Shown here piece after piece: positions 1-11,124 of a stretch of DNA of 64,000 nt. The stretch comes from Rutstroemia sp. NJR-2017a BVV2. Its lineage: Eukaryota > Ascomycota > Leotiomycetes > Helotiales > Rutstroemiaceae. A model generated the notes under the pieces. The model saw nothing but the letters and a program-made list of their open reading frames with translations. It was not told the DNA's origin and did no database searches. The first letter of the stretch is position 1, and every line of letters begins with the position of its first letter. The position numbers and the translations under genes are program-made. The stretch lies in NCBI GenBank assembly GCA_002946415.1, contig NJPS01000077.1:186001-250000 (forward strand). The letters are read 5' to 3'.

Positions 1-1023
1 GAACTCTTGCGCGAATTGGCCATCACCAGTAGGTTCCGCTTACCCACAAAAAGCAAAATGCGCAGGGACTGACCAACGTAATGTAGTCTCTCAACGTGGG
101 GTAGTGTTCTTCCGTGCCCAAGACAACCTCACAGCCGAACTTCAGAAGGAGCTTATCCAGCGTATCGGTATCCTTTCTGGCAAGCCATCCACTTCTGGCC
201 TCCATATTCATCCAGTGCTCAACCCGGAGCGCGAAGGATACAGAGTAACGGACCCTGAAATCAGCACCATTGACTCGGAGCTCAACAAGAAAATCTACTC
301 CAAGACCAAATTCGGCCAAGGTGTCGGCCAAGGTGGAGCCGCCAACCTCAATCAAAGTTCTGCAGCATGGCATGCGGATATCTCCTTCGAACCAAAACCC
401 GCTGATTACTCCAGCTTGAGATTGGAAGTTCTGCCCAAGACTGGAGGTGACACGCTCTGGGCTAGCGGATACGAAATCTATGACCGAATTTCAAAGCCTT
501 ACCAAAAGTTCCTAGAGAGCCTCACTGTGACTTTCCAGCAACCGGGATTCATCGAGGCTGCCGAGCGAGGAGGATTCGAACTCTACGAAAAACCTCGCGG
601 CGCACCGGAAAATATTGGAAAGGAGTTGAAAGCCGTACACCCGGTTGTGAGAACCAACCCTGTAACAGGATGGAAGTCCGTCTTCCCAGTCGGAGGTCAT
701 GTAAGCCATATCAATGATGTGAGCCAGGCCGAAAGTCAAGCTCTGTTGAAATGGTTCCGACGATTGTTGTTGGACAACCACGACTTGCAAGTACGATTCA
801 AGTGGAAGAACCAAAATGATATCGGTAAGTGGTCAAATAAACTCCAGAAGATGATGCATGCTGATGATATTAAGCTATTTGGGATAACCGCTCGACATTC
901 CATACAGCTACATATGACCTCGAAGGCCAGGGTGAGAGGTACGGCGTCCGAGCAGTCAGCGTTGGCGAAAAGCCATTCTTTGACCCTGAAAGCAAGTCAA
1001 GAAGGGAAGGTCTAGCCGCATAA
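1..1023 (+). CDS. TauD/TfdA-type Fe(II)/2-oxoglutarate dioxygenase (5'-partial)
   Basis: The 3' part of a non-haem iron, 2-oxoglutarate-dependent dioxygenase of the taurine/sulfonate dioxygenase family. Such enzymes release sulfite from alkylsulfonates or hydroxylate related acids in the cytosol. Model: exons <1..28, 87..824 and 875..1023, with introns of 58 and 50 bp; 304 residues are visible and the N-terminus lies outside the window. Splicing restores family motifs that unspliced reading loses: QRGVVFFR near the start, the iron-binding HxD in WHADISF (visible residues 105/107), the distal His in NRSTFHT (about 265), and the 2-oxoglutarate-binding Arg in ERYGVRAV. All metal ligands are present, so the enzyme is probably active. 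The substrate cannot be told from sequence. Reading straight through the second intron gives a false stop at 1015 and removes the distal His. Confidence 0.88.
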
Positions 1024-2386
1024 GTGTGTCCAATTATTTGATAGTATTTGATAGTAGCCAGTCAATCATATGCATATGTTTCCAGATATCATTGTCCATA
1101 ATGTGAATGAGTCAGACCGAATAGTGAGCTTGCGTATATGAAAGGGCCTTCGTCGCTTTTCCTGATAGACCTTAATTGCGATAAATCTCAATGAATCTGC
1201 TGCCATACCAAGAAAGTCGCTCCCGATATGAGTTAAAAGATGCTCGTTTGTCGAGAGATTTTCCACTGTTCAGAGCTTTGTCTACCTTCAAAGCTTGAGG
1301 CCCGCGATTATATTTTCAGTCACGTGAGTTCACGCCAAAATCTTTTCCCCACTATTCCGAAACTTTCAAACAGTCTCACCCCACAAGTCGATGTTTACGG
1401 CGCGAAGTACAACCCCCCAAGTCCAAAGCCACGAGATTGATCAGGCGCTGTGGAATGCTCAAAGCTTTAGAGCGCGATCTAGGCTTCCGAACCAGCTGTT
1501 CGCATGTTCCTTTGTTGCAGTTTTGGGCCATCTCGGCAATTCGCTTGCTCCAAGGTCGAGATGAGCACGAATATCCAGGGACTGATCACAACATCATGCA
1601 CAACGACGAACATCCACACATCGCAACGTATATCGCAACATGCGCAGATACACATTTTGCTCGCTCCCCAATGAAGCTCCCATACCTATCCCCGCTCGTA
1701 TCCTATCATGCTATACAGCCTACTGATAAGGATGTCGTGCTTCAGTGCTAAGAACTGCATGTCGAGGGCGCTGTTCCCGAGATAGCAAGACCACCCAGTG
1801 GTTACGGTGGCGACATTTATGCTACAGATTTCTCATCAATTCTGGTGATTCTGGTTTGCTGTTCAATTGCGTCTTGTGCGCCAATCTGGAAACTATTCCG
1901 TCGTGCGGTTCTTCCTGGACTAGGGGTCCTGAAGACTGTTATCTCATGGTGCATGTGTTGCTCTTTTGCGCCGGATAAATCTCTTGGAGAAATGCGGACG
2001 CCTTCAGTGCGCCACGGGTTAATGTATGCATTGGGGTTGATTGACTCTGGTGATTGAAGAAGTTGTAAGTTCCATGAGGAGGTCCTTCAAATCCGGATGA
2101 AGGTCGGCTTTTGCCACTAGACCACGATGGACTGCGAACCGAGACAGCTTTGATTAGCTTCAGCTGGAATTTACTAACTGTGAATTGCTCCCGAGGTGCT
2201 AGTATTGTGTGATTCTGTGGATTTCTTTTTCTCGGAGTCGGGCCCCATAGGTTTTGGTCTGTGGCACCCATGTACTCTCGACCTCGATGGGAGAATGTTT
2301 GTATCTGAATACCTTGCTATATAAGAGTGTAGCCCTACTCAATTGGTGACTTCAACAAACTCGGGACACTAAGCTCACTTTTCAAG
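1024..2386. other. Intergenic region, 3' flank and promoter
   Basis: No gene I can support. Several short open frames occur, none with a recognisable domain. A hydrophobic stretch encoded around 1840-1960 (+) faintly resembles a membrane segment but has no start, partner exon or family motif. The last 70 bases are the promoter of the next gene. Confidence 0.6.
2318..2325 (+). promoter_or_regulatory. TATA box of the MFS permease
   Basis: TATATAAG lies 62 bases upstream of the ATG at 2387, a normal distance for a fungal core promoter with a short 5' leader. Confidence 0.5.
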
Positions 2387-4257
2387 ATGTCGGCCGGTAG
2401 CAGCGCGGAAATCTCGAAGACAGGCGAAGATGCTTCACGCAAGCAGGAAAAAGTGCCCAGTCTCCCTCACTACGAAGAAGTAACGACTTTTAGCGATCCA
2501 ATTCCCATTCCTGGGAAAGATACAACCTTTATATCTGCAGCTTCAGATTCCGACGAGGATGGATTGGCTTTTGCAAAGAACCCCTTTTTGGATCCTGATG
2601 TGGCAGCTCACTGGAAAACGATTTATGAAGAAGCCGAATATGAATGTCGACATGTTTTTGATCCGCATTTCACTTGGAGCGAGGAGGAAGAGAAACGAAT
2701 TATCCGGCGCCTTGACTGGCGAGTTTGTTTATGGGCAGTAAGTGCAAGCATACCATACAGTTACTCGGCCATGACTGACCTGGAAATCAGTGTATAATGT
2801 TCTTTGGTCTTCAAGTCGACCGAGGTAATCTGGTACAAGCTGTTGCAGACAATTTCCTGGACGATCTAAATCTCACAACAAATGGTATGGCTGCCCCTTC
2901 TGCAAATCGCACGTAACTAACTTCTATAGAATATAATTTTGGCAACGTCATATTCTTGTTCTCATTCCTGTTGGCCGAATTACCCTCTCAGCTGGTATCG
3001 AAGAAGATTGGCCCTGACCGTTGGATTCCCATGCAAATAACTCTATGGTCGATAGTTGCTATGTCTCAATGTGCGATCCAAGGGAAGCAAGGCTTTTATG
3101 CGACTCGAAGTCTTCTAGGTCTATTAGAGGTAAGTCTCATGAACCCTTTCATGGTTTATTTGCTAACACTCATGAAACAGGGTGGTTTTATTCCAGACAT
3201 TGTACTCTGGCTATCTTACTTCTACACATCGCGAGAACTTCCGACTCGACTAAGTTTCTTCTGGACGACTCTATCTGGGACAACAATTATCACATCACTT
3301 CTTGCTTTTGCTCTCCTTCATCTTCGGGGTGTTGCAGGTTGGTCAGGATGGCGTTGGCTATTCTTAATCGAAGGACTTATTACTTTGCTAGTGGGAGTGG
3401 CTTCATTCTTCATGATGCCTGCATCCGCCGTCCAGACCAAAGCTTGGTTTAGACCAAAGGGTTGGTTCACAGACCGTGAAGTCTCAATCGTCGTCAACCG
3501 AGTTCTCCGCGATGATCCATCTAAGGGTGACATGCACAACAGACAAGCAATCACCCCTAAGAGACTTTGGGCAGCCGCCAAGGATTACGATCTGTGGCCA
3601 CTTTATGCCATTGGTGTAATAGCATACATCCCTCAGTCACCGCCAGCCACTTATATTACACTTACATTGAAGTCTCTTGGATTCAGCACATTCAACACGA
3701 ACTTGCTCACAATTCCATACTCGGCATTCCACATACTGACGCTTCTTGGAATCACCCAACTCTCCGAACGTCTCAACGAGAGGACATTTGTCTCCATGCT
3801 CCAACCACTGTGGACACTCCCTTGCATCATCGCCCTCAGATTCTGGTCCGGCACCTACGTCAAAGCCTGGGATACCTACGCACTCGTCACTGTACTACTG
3901 TCATATCCATACTGCCACGCTATCCTCGTCGGCTGGACATCAAAGAACGCCAACAACGTCGGAGCAAGATCTGTCTCCGCTTCATTATACAACATGGCTG
4001 TCCAGCTGGGAAATATTTGTTCCAATTTCATCTATAGAACGGATGATAAACCGTTTTATCATCGTGGAAACACAACACTACTCATCATCAACATCGCTTC
4101 GATTCTAGTTTTTATACTTACGAAGATTTATTATGTAACGAGGAACAGGATTAGGGACAGGAAGTGGAATGCGATGACGCCGGAGGAGCAACAGGATTAT
4201 AAGTTGAATACGAAGTTGGTGGGTAGTCGGAGGTTAGATTTTAGATTTGCTCATTGA
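2387..4257 (+). CDS. MFS permease, anion:cation symporter (Dal5/allantoate-type) family
   Basis: A 573-aa plasma-membrane transporter of the ACS family of the major facilitator superfamily, which takes up allantoate, vitamins such as nicotinate or pantothenate, or other organic anions with protons. Exons 2387..2737, 2791..2884, 2930..3129 and 3181..4257; introns of 53, 45 and 51 bp. The family signature after the first membrane segment is visible: FGLQVDRGNLVQA and NFLDDLNLTTNEYNFGN, then LLAELPSQL and GPDRWIPMQ. A soluble acidic N-terminal tail of about 115 residues precedes about 12 membrane segments. The third intron is 51 bp, has no stop and keeps frame, so a genefinder could retain it by mistake; splicing gives the family sequence LLEGGFIPD. 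A TATA box lies just upstream. The family is clear; the substrate is unknown. Confidence 0.9.
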
Positions 4258-5516
4258 GTTTGGGAGAATGCGGTTTGCTTGGGAATGGGAAAAGTTTGTG
4301 GGTTTTTGTGCCAAAACTATCTACTTGATTTGCGGAATATATTCAATAACAAGGATTTGAAAAGATTAAGACCCCTTATTGAACATATTCAAGAAAGATC
4401 CTACTGAATATATTCTATAAGGGATCAATCTGATAGAGAGTTTGCTTGCAGAGAATAATTAATAAGATAGGGAAATAGAAAGCTTACCAAAGATTTATAG
4501 GAAATTCCAGTCCTAAGATTGTCTTTTCACCGCGAGATATATTCTCCCCAATCACTCCGAGTGCATAACACACCTTCACGGATATGCCTGAAAGGAATGT
4601 CGCTATACCGAGTCGATCAACCGGAATGGAATACTTGTTGCCGTCCCTGGTCCTGAGGAAGATATGTATAGCGCCGCAATCTATACTAACATCTGCGAAG
4701 TTGTTAACTCGTGTTTAGCTCCCGATTTTCCGATCTTCATCCGGTATAAGTCTATGATTTAGCTTCGTAAGCATTGCTAATCTCGGATCAAAGGTGGAAT
4801 ACTTCAGATATCTATATACACCAGTGTTAATCTGGCCCTCACCCTCATTGGGGTCGGGAATATTGCCAATACCGGCAGATAGTTTAGCGACTCGGCCCTG
4901 GGCACTACCGACCGTACTACATCCGATCAGTAGCAATATATACAGTATGCAGTTGTTATAGTTGTATGGCATAGATATCGCAATTGGGAATATCGGCCCC
5001 GAGACGTTGGGGCTAGCTTCTATCCTCCAAGTCCATCTCATATTCATATCCGATTTTGAGCAAAATCAACTGAAGGATAGGTGGGAGAAGGTAGCTACAG
5101 GTAGAGGCAGACCACTTATAACCTCCACCGGTTCTACTGTATACCTACGGATTCAACAGGTATAAGCGAATGCCATATTTCAATACATCGCGAAGTTCCT
5201 CTCTAGATCTATCCATAGGTACAAGATTCTCCGGTTGGCAGTCGGGACGCAATTATGATCTCTTAAAATCTTTGGGACTTTCATTAATAACAATATCCTA
5301 AATACATTTAATACTTTAGGGCTTTTAAGATATTCATTCGATAGTAGTAATCAGCTTCAATATATTGTCCCAAATCGGCCTGTTTTCTCTACTCTGAAGA
5401 GACACCCTCGCTTAGGGTGGGGGAGAGGCCACACGCCCCACTCACTACCCCACCCTCAACTAGCACTTTTGACATTGGAATATATTCTTAAATAAGAGCT
5501 CCAGTGATATACAACA
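4258..5516. other. AT-rich intergenic DNA with fold-back repeats
   Basis: No gene seen. The stretch is AT-rich with many stops in all frames. It includes an inverted repeat at 4335-4354 and 4372-4390 and a third copy of the GAATATATTC core near 4406. The composition suggests old repeat-induced-mutation-decayed repeat DNA next to a tRNA gene, but no element family can be named. Confidence 0.45.
4335..4390. repeat. Imperfect inverted repeat (fold-back)
   Basis: The arm at 4335-4354 (GAATATATTCAATAACAAGG) and the arm at 4372-4390 are near-perfect reverse complements (about 17-18 matching positions) around a 17-base loop. The GAATATATTC core occurs again at about 4406. It may be a remnant of a small transposable element. 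Confidence 0.5.
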
Positions 5517-5615
5517 TCCGAAATGGTGTAGTGGCTAGCATTTCCGCCTCTCAAGATAGCTGTTCATCCAGTTACAAGGTCGCGGGAGACCGGGGTTCAA
5601 TTCCCCGTTTCGGAA
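5517..5615 (+). tRNA. tRNA-Glu (anticodon CTC) with intron
   Basis: A complete cloverleaf can be drawn. The acceptor stem TCCGAAA (5517-5523) pairs exactly with TTTCGGA (5608-5614), followed by discriminator A at 5615. The anticodon stem TCCGC (5543-5547) pairs with GCGGG (5582-5586). The anticodon is CTC at 5550-5552 with T33 before it. The T arm is CGGGG-TTCAATT-CCCCG. A 27-base intron (5554-5580) sits at the canonical position after base 37. The D-arm sequence GGTGTAGTGGCTAGCA matches eukaryotic glutamate tRNAs. The first run of five T (5649-5653), 34 bases downstream, is the likely Pol III terminator. Confidence 0.92.
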
Positions 5616-6200
5616 AAAGAATTCCCCAGTTCAGAAAAACAAGGGACCTTTTTGCATGTCCCATTTTTGGGGGTTCGAAAATTTTGCTGAGATATGCAAC
5701 AAAAAATTATTTTCGGAATTCAATATCGTCCCAAGTCGGGAGATATTTTGTGTTGCATATCTAACTTTGGATGGCTTCGTGCTTTCTTTTCTACTATGGG
5801 AAACCTCTATTCAGGTGCAATCCAACCGGCGGGTGAAGGGGAGAAAATAACTATATAGACCTGTTTATATAGAGTCCAGATAGTAGCTAAGTGGCACCTA
5901 GGAGTAAAGTAGACAAGAGCGGGGTCTTTCCGCTTCCTGGATCTCTATCGATTTGATGTATTCACGATTGGATTATGAAGGATTTTGTCTCATAATGGAT
6001 GCATGATTATAAATATTGCGCTTTTAATTCTGTATCTTGAGATAGTCTGCTGGCTAGTTATGCTGTTTCTAACAAATGTTCACTGAATATGTATCGTACC
6101 TAGCGTCCGCTGAACTCTAGCTTCAGCACGACTCCCGAAATAAACCACTTCACTATTTTCTAGTTCCGCAATCCACATATGCACCTCGATCGTCATCCTG
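5616..6200. other. Intergenic, tRNA 3' flank with perfect inverted repeat
   Basis: No gene seen. It contains a perfect 12-base inverted repeat, AGATATGCAACA at 5690-5701 and its complement at 5751-5762, and a small GGGAC/GTCCC hairpin around 5643-5662 that includes the T-run. The rest shows no structure I can interpret. Confidence 0.5.
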
Positions 6201-8632
6201 TTACTCATGATCTTCTCCTCCATCTTCGACCTCAGATCCCCTACCAATATTACCGAGACCATCATTTCCTCTCCGACTAGATGAGCCAGTCCCCTGATTG
6301 TTGGCGAAGTCATTATACGTGACTGCACCAACCCCAGCGCTACTGCTTCCTCCAAAGTTGTAAGCTCCTGGTTGTGAAGTGTTCAATCCTTGAACGTCAC
6401 GCATTCCTCCACCGTTGTTTTGTCTCATATCATACCCCTGCTGCGCTGAACCCATAGAAGCCCGTCTGCTTCTCAAACTCTCCAGAACATTCTGTCTCAA
6501 CATCTGCACCCGCTGAGACGGCGAAGTTCCATCCCCTTCAATACTCATCATCATATGATCCCGGGAGCCTGAAATGAGGTGATTCTGCAGCTGTGGAATC
6601 AAGTGCGCTGAGGGACTGTTTTCGGCTGAGTTCATCGTCGGAGGGTAGGTTGGATTCATGTTCTGAGCGTAGGCTGGATTCATGTTATGAGCATAAGCTG
6701 GAGAATGTTCGTCGTGTTGATGTGCTGCTGCAGATGCAGACGATCCGGGGACTCTAAGACTGGGAAAGCCGTGGGTTTGATGAGTTTGGTTGAGGCTGGC
6801 GAGGGACGCTTGTTGGCGTTGGAGTTGGAGAGGACGGAGGGATTGTTGGTAGTGGAGGATAGGCAAGACGTGGGCACTTGCGAGAGAGAGAGCGCTGGGG
6901 CTCATGCGGGAAGAACTGGGATAGTAGGAGGTGTTGGCACCTGCGAGGGAAAGAGTGCTGGGTCTCATGCTCGAGGAAGTTGGATAGCCGAGGGCGTTGG
7001 TCGAGGGAGTGGGATTAGTTGTTATTGGATGAGAGTAGAGGGTGGGATGAGCTGGAGGAGATTTTAGTAGCCGTTCACAACAAGGAGTGGGTTAGAAAAC
7101 AGAAGAGTGGGTCTCGTACCTGAAGGCATGTTGCTGGAGCTACCAACTGACTCGCCGGGGAAGCGAATCGGATTAAGTAAGTGGTTTCCGTCATTCCTAA
7201 CAGCGGCACTCGATTGATGGTCAACGTCCATTTCCGTACCTCGCATACCACCAGCCTGGCCTGAACCACGGGCTGAATGCTGACTCCCAGACGATTGCGA
7301 GGTCTGTTGATGAACAGAGCCATTGCTTCGATTGACATAATCGTTAATTACACGTGTCAGAATATATGCAGCGTACCCCGGACCAGGAGCTGGTTGAGTC
7401 CCCGCAGCCGAGAGGATGTATTGAGCATACATTGTACCAGGATTGGGTTGATTCCCGTTACCTGAGGCGATGTATTGAGCATAAGCCGCACCAAGTATTT
7501 GTAGATCCGTGCTTATTCTAGCCTGGTTGTATTGTGGATCTTGGGGACGACTTGGAGAAGCACCACTTTGTGCGGCTGCTTGTCTTGCAGCAGACGCAGC
7601 TGGATCCCGTAACATGTAATGGTGTGGATCTTGAGAAACACCTGATTGAGGAAGGACCGATGGACCTCCGGTATTTTGAGGATTCACGCGTTGAGGCCGG
7701 CTAGGTGTGGTGTCTTCGATGTACATGATTTCGGTTTCCGCCTCGGAAGGAGTAGGCGTTTCCGGACGCATTACGGAAGACTTGTGTAAAGATTCGACTG
7801 GTGGTGGAAGATCATATTGAGTTGTTAGAATTCTCTCCATATAAGCCTGTCTACTCCCAAACTTAATGAATAGAATCGCAAGGATCTTCAACCACCAATG
7901 GAAATCACAGTCGTGTTGCGCGCCTGCTCTCTTGATGACTGCATCCTCGGGCATTTTATGCTCGATTTTCCGGACTATTGCCATGACTGTTTGATACAAC
8001 AGAGCGGGGTCGACCTCAGCGCCGGTCATGTCGCGAGAGTGTGTCTGCAGGATTATATGCACTTTCTCGACCTTGACGCCGGAGATACGTGCGATTAGAC
8101 GGGTTATTTGATGGTGGTGCGCTTTCCAGAGGTTGGAATCGTTGGAGAGGAAGGCAATCACTTCTTGGTCGGTGCAGAGATTGTTGGTTTTGCCATGCAT
8201 GTCATCGAGGATCATGGCCGTATTTCTGGCTAACTTCATTGTCAACATCTTGTTTATTTTTGCGTCCGGGATCTGTTAGCTTTAGGTTGTTGAGTCGTTA
8301 GGTGGGAGTACACGGGTGATTCTAGTTCAGGGGTTAGTAGTTTTGAGGAAGAATCCCGACATCTATCTTCCAGTAGAGATGTTGCAGCTAGACGTGAGAC
8401 TTACTGCAGAATAAATGTCTTCGTCTGGAGTTTCAATGGAGGTGTCTATCGCGATGGGAGTTTCTTTTGTAGTCGTTAGATGATAAACAGTTATGGATTG
8501 AAGGATTTGAATCAGACGGGAGAGCACACGTTGGTAAGCATTCATTGTTTTTCCTTTCTCCCGACTCGCGTACCCTTCTACAGCAGACCTCAAACAAGGA
8601 AACAGTTGCTCCTTGAGCATAACTTCATTCAA
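6201..8632 (-). CDS. Hypothetical protein with internal YAxYI repeats, mostly disordered
   Basis: Not recognised. Model of 743 aa: exons 8632..8405, 8272..7120 and 7051..6201 (minus strand), introns of 132 and 68 bp. The second junction is strong: unspliced reading stops at once, while splicing opens the next 850 bases. The first junction rests on a perfect GTAAGT donor and an in-frame join; a start at 8248 is the alternative. The N-terminal 230 residues look folded (helical, with a WWLKILAILFIKFG segment). The rest is rich in Ser, Asn, Gln and Pro with short repeats: three copies of a YAxYI unit spaced by GNGNQPNPG-like linkers (encoded about 7350-7500), and a later AYAHNMNP/AYAQNMNP pair (encoded about 6640-6700). 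No enzyme motif is seen; a scaffolding or regulatory role would be a guess. Confidence 0.65.
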
Positions 8633-9206
8633 GCAGTACCCAATGAAGCTCTAATTAAAATTAACCCCTGCGAGTCTTTTGTTTATGCTCCGCAAACCTG
8701 TAATTTCCCGAAATAAAGACCTAATAGATCCTTGATTTATCCTCGTCCTCCTATTATTGAAGCGAACACGTGACTGTCACACTGACTGAGCTAAAAGTGC
8801 TTTCGCACGCTATTTTTTATGTGTATACCTCTTCAATAGTATAGCTGAGCGTTAGAATCTGGTATAATTCATTTCTTTTCTTGTGAAAAGGTTGATTAGT
8901 TCGCGTTTAGCCTAACGCCGAGTATGTTTCTAGGTGTTTCTCCAAGTGAATTGTTAGCCATCACCGGTTCACACCGAAACAACCTAACCGATGTATACGA
9001 GCAGAAAGTGAATTATTGGAGAACAATCTATTTCACTACCGTAATATCATAACATTCGACAAACAACCTACTGCACCGAAAATTATCGCACATCCCTCCT
9101 AAATTCAAACAGTCGCCGTCTACGCAACCCACTAATCGGACCATCATTCACCCAGTCAACCAACCATCCACCCCCTCAACCACCAACCACCCCGCCAAAC
9201 CTCCCC
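8633..9206. other. Intergenic region between two minus-strand genes
   Basis: Promoter of the 743-aa gene and 3' flank of the 276-aa gene. A CACGTGACTGTCAC stretch near 8767 contains an E-box core. No gene seen. Confidence 0.5.
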
Positions 9207-10037
9207 CTAACAAAACCCAAACTCAAACCACCACCTCGGCTCCTTCCAGACCCTCCCCTCCTCATCCTCACACTCAAACCCCACATGCTCATACAGCACC
9301 GCCTCCTCCTCCTCCTCCGACACTAGCCCGAAAATAGGCGAATCCGGGATTTGTATTTCCTTTCTGCATTCATAAGATCTATTCTGCTCGAAAATTGGGT
9401 TACTCCAGAGATGGTTGATCGGGATGAGCAGTTCGGAAAGTATAGCGTCGAAATCGTCGGGGAGGCCAGGGTTGCTGGCTGAGGTGTTGTATTCGGGAGT
9501 TGGAGGGGGTGAGGTGATGTCTAGGGGTGAGATTGTAAAGGGGGAGGTGAGGTAGAAGTCCTCGGTCGGGGGATGAGCTGGGAGGTGGGCGTCTATTTGT
9601 CTCGGCTCATCGATAGAGAATAGTTCAGGAATCTGCTCTCTACGTCCCATAATACGCACAGTGTAATACTCATACAAAGCTCTATTAGCACCCAAGATCC
9701 ATGTCCGAAACTCTTTCGACCGGTATATATCCCCGCGTCTATACTCGAGCTTCTTCAGAATCTTCATCTGAACTTTCACAGCAGTCATTTCAGCATCCCT
9801 GAGACCTAGGCTGAACAGAGCCTGAGTCTCGAGTGTATCTCTCCAAAACTGGTCAAGCGCAGCTTCGTCTAGTTTTGTGATGGATACTATCGTGGCGCGG
9901 AGGTCTTCGAGGAAGATGTTTCTAGTGGTTGAATGCACGTTCTGGAGGTCGAAGCGGGAGTGATGTGCGAACCATCTCTTTTGAGCGGCTAGGGACTTGG
10001 TTGGGAAGTTGCTGAAAGAAGATAGAATGGGCGACAT
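9207..10037 (-). CDS. Hypothetical protein, single exon, 276 aa
   Basis: Not recognised. An uninterrupted frame of 276 codons with an ATG at 10037. The first 140 residues are predicted-helical and charged (for example KVQMKILKKLEYRRGDIYRS). The middle is Pro/Ser/Thr-rich (SPPPTPEYNTS). The C-terminus is acidic, with a run of five Glu near residue 243, and Trp-rich (RVWKEPRWWFEFGFC). There is no signal peptide or membrane segment, so it is probably soluble and intracellular. Codon bias is similar to its neighbours, and the opposite strand has no long frame, which supports coding. Confidence 0.6.
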   Translation of the reverse strand: MSPILSSFSNFPTKSLAAQKRWFAHHSRFDLQNVHSTTRNIFLEDLRATIVSITKLDEAALDQFWRDTLETQALFSLGLRDAEMTAVKVQMKILKKLEYRRGDIYRSKEFRTWILGANRALYEYYTVRIMGRREQIPELFSIDEPRQIDAHLPAHPPTEDFYLTSPFTISPLDITSPPPTPEYNTSASNPGLPDDFDAILSELLIPINHLWSNPIFEQNRSYECRKEIQIPDSPIFGLVSEEEEEAVLYEHVGFECEDEEGRVWKEPRWWFEFGFC

Positions 10038-11124
10038 GTTTGCAGAATCTGGAGAGGTATAGACGTGGGAATGTAATAAGATGTTGGACTTATGAAGCCG
10101 AGAGAGATGGTATAGATGCTCTTTTATCGTAACTCCTCATCGTTGCACGAACTGGTGCTATCATCTTCATAGTATAACAAACTGCTTCGATGTCCATAGC
10201 AGCGTAACGTATCATCCAAATCAGGACTACAACCTCCAAATGTTGACTCTGGTCGTGAAAAGAAGCCTTGGTTGGATACTGACCGTTATCTGTAGTTTGA
10301 TGGACTAGATCAAAGTAAAAAGCTTAGATAGTTAGTTCTCAGGTTGTACAGTTTTGGTTCTCACATTGTACAAGTCTAGACGAAACTTTAAGACATCCAA
10401 CTGAGGTCTATTCGTTAATCATGATCGAGCTCGATCGAAAGGGACAGTGGATGATATCCACTAAGGAGATTGATAGCTGTCGGCCCGTCTCTAGGGTCCC
10501 GTATCATTTGAGGCGGGGTAGGAAGTAAGGTTTACAATTCATGAAGTTAGACTTCCGTACACCTCCAAAACAGTTCACACGAATGAATTGTACTACAACA
10601 AAAAGCTGATGGAAAGCCTGAGCGGCGATTGAGTGCGGACGACAGGATTGAAGTGCCGCTAAAGTATGTGTCACCTTCCTCGGCCGAAAGAAGGGCCGTT
10701 AGTTTGATATCTCTCCTTGTCTTTGCAAGCCCCGAAACTTTAATTCTCGAACTCGCGATCCCCCTTCCGGAGAACCAACATCTGTTCCATCTAGCCTGAG
10801 AGAACTGGGAGAAGATCGCACCTCAAGCATTTCCGATTTCACAGCAAATTAGACAGTCAGATGTCAACGTGTCATCGAGAATGGCTTCTGCCCATAATGA
10901 AACTCGATCGCATTACAGCTATTCGTAACCCTACCTAGCATAACATAACTCAGACATCATAAAATATAATGGTATAATGCGACACAGCAAATCCGCAAAA
11001 GAAATCAACGCTCATGCCAACAAACACTATCCAACAAGAACCCATCGAAAGAAAAGGAAAGAATCCCACCCATCATAAATCATTCATACATAACTCATAG
11101 CACATCCCGCATAATTTTCACAAA
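10038..11124. other. Intergenic region
   Basis: No gene, RNA or repeat that I can support. It lies upstream of the 276-aa gene and downstream of the AAA ATPase gene. Confidence 0.55.

Noticed and set aside
1845..2271. Hydrophobic plus-strand frame and a 110-codon minus-strand frame suggesting a membrane-protein fragment
   Set aside because: Only one possible membrane segment, no start, no partner exon and no family motif that I could defend.
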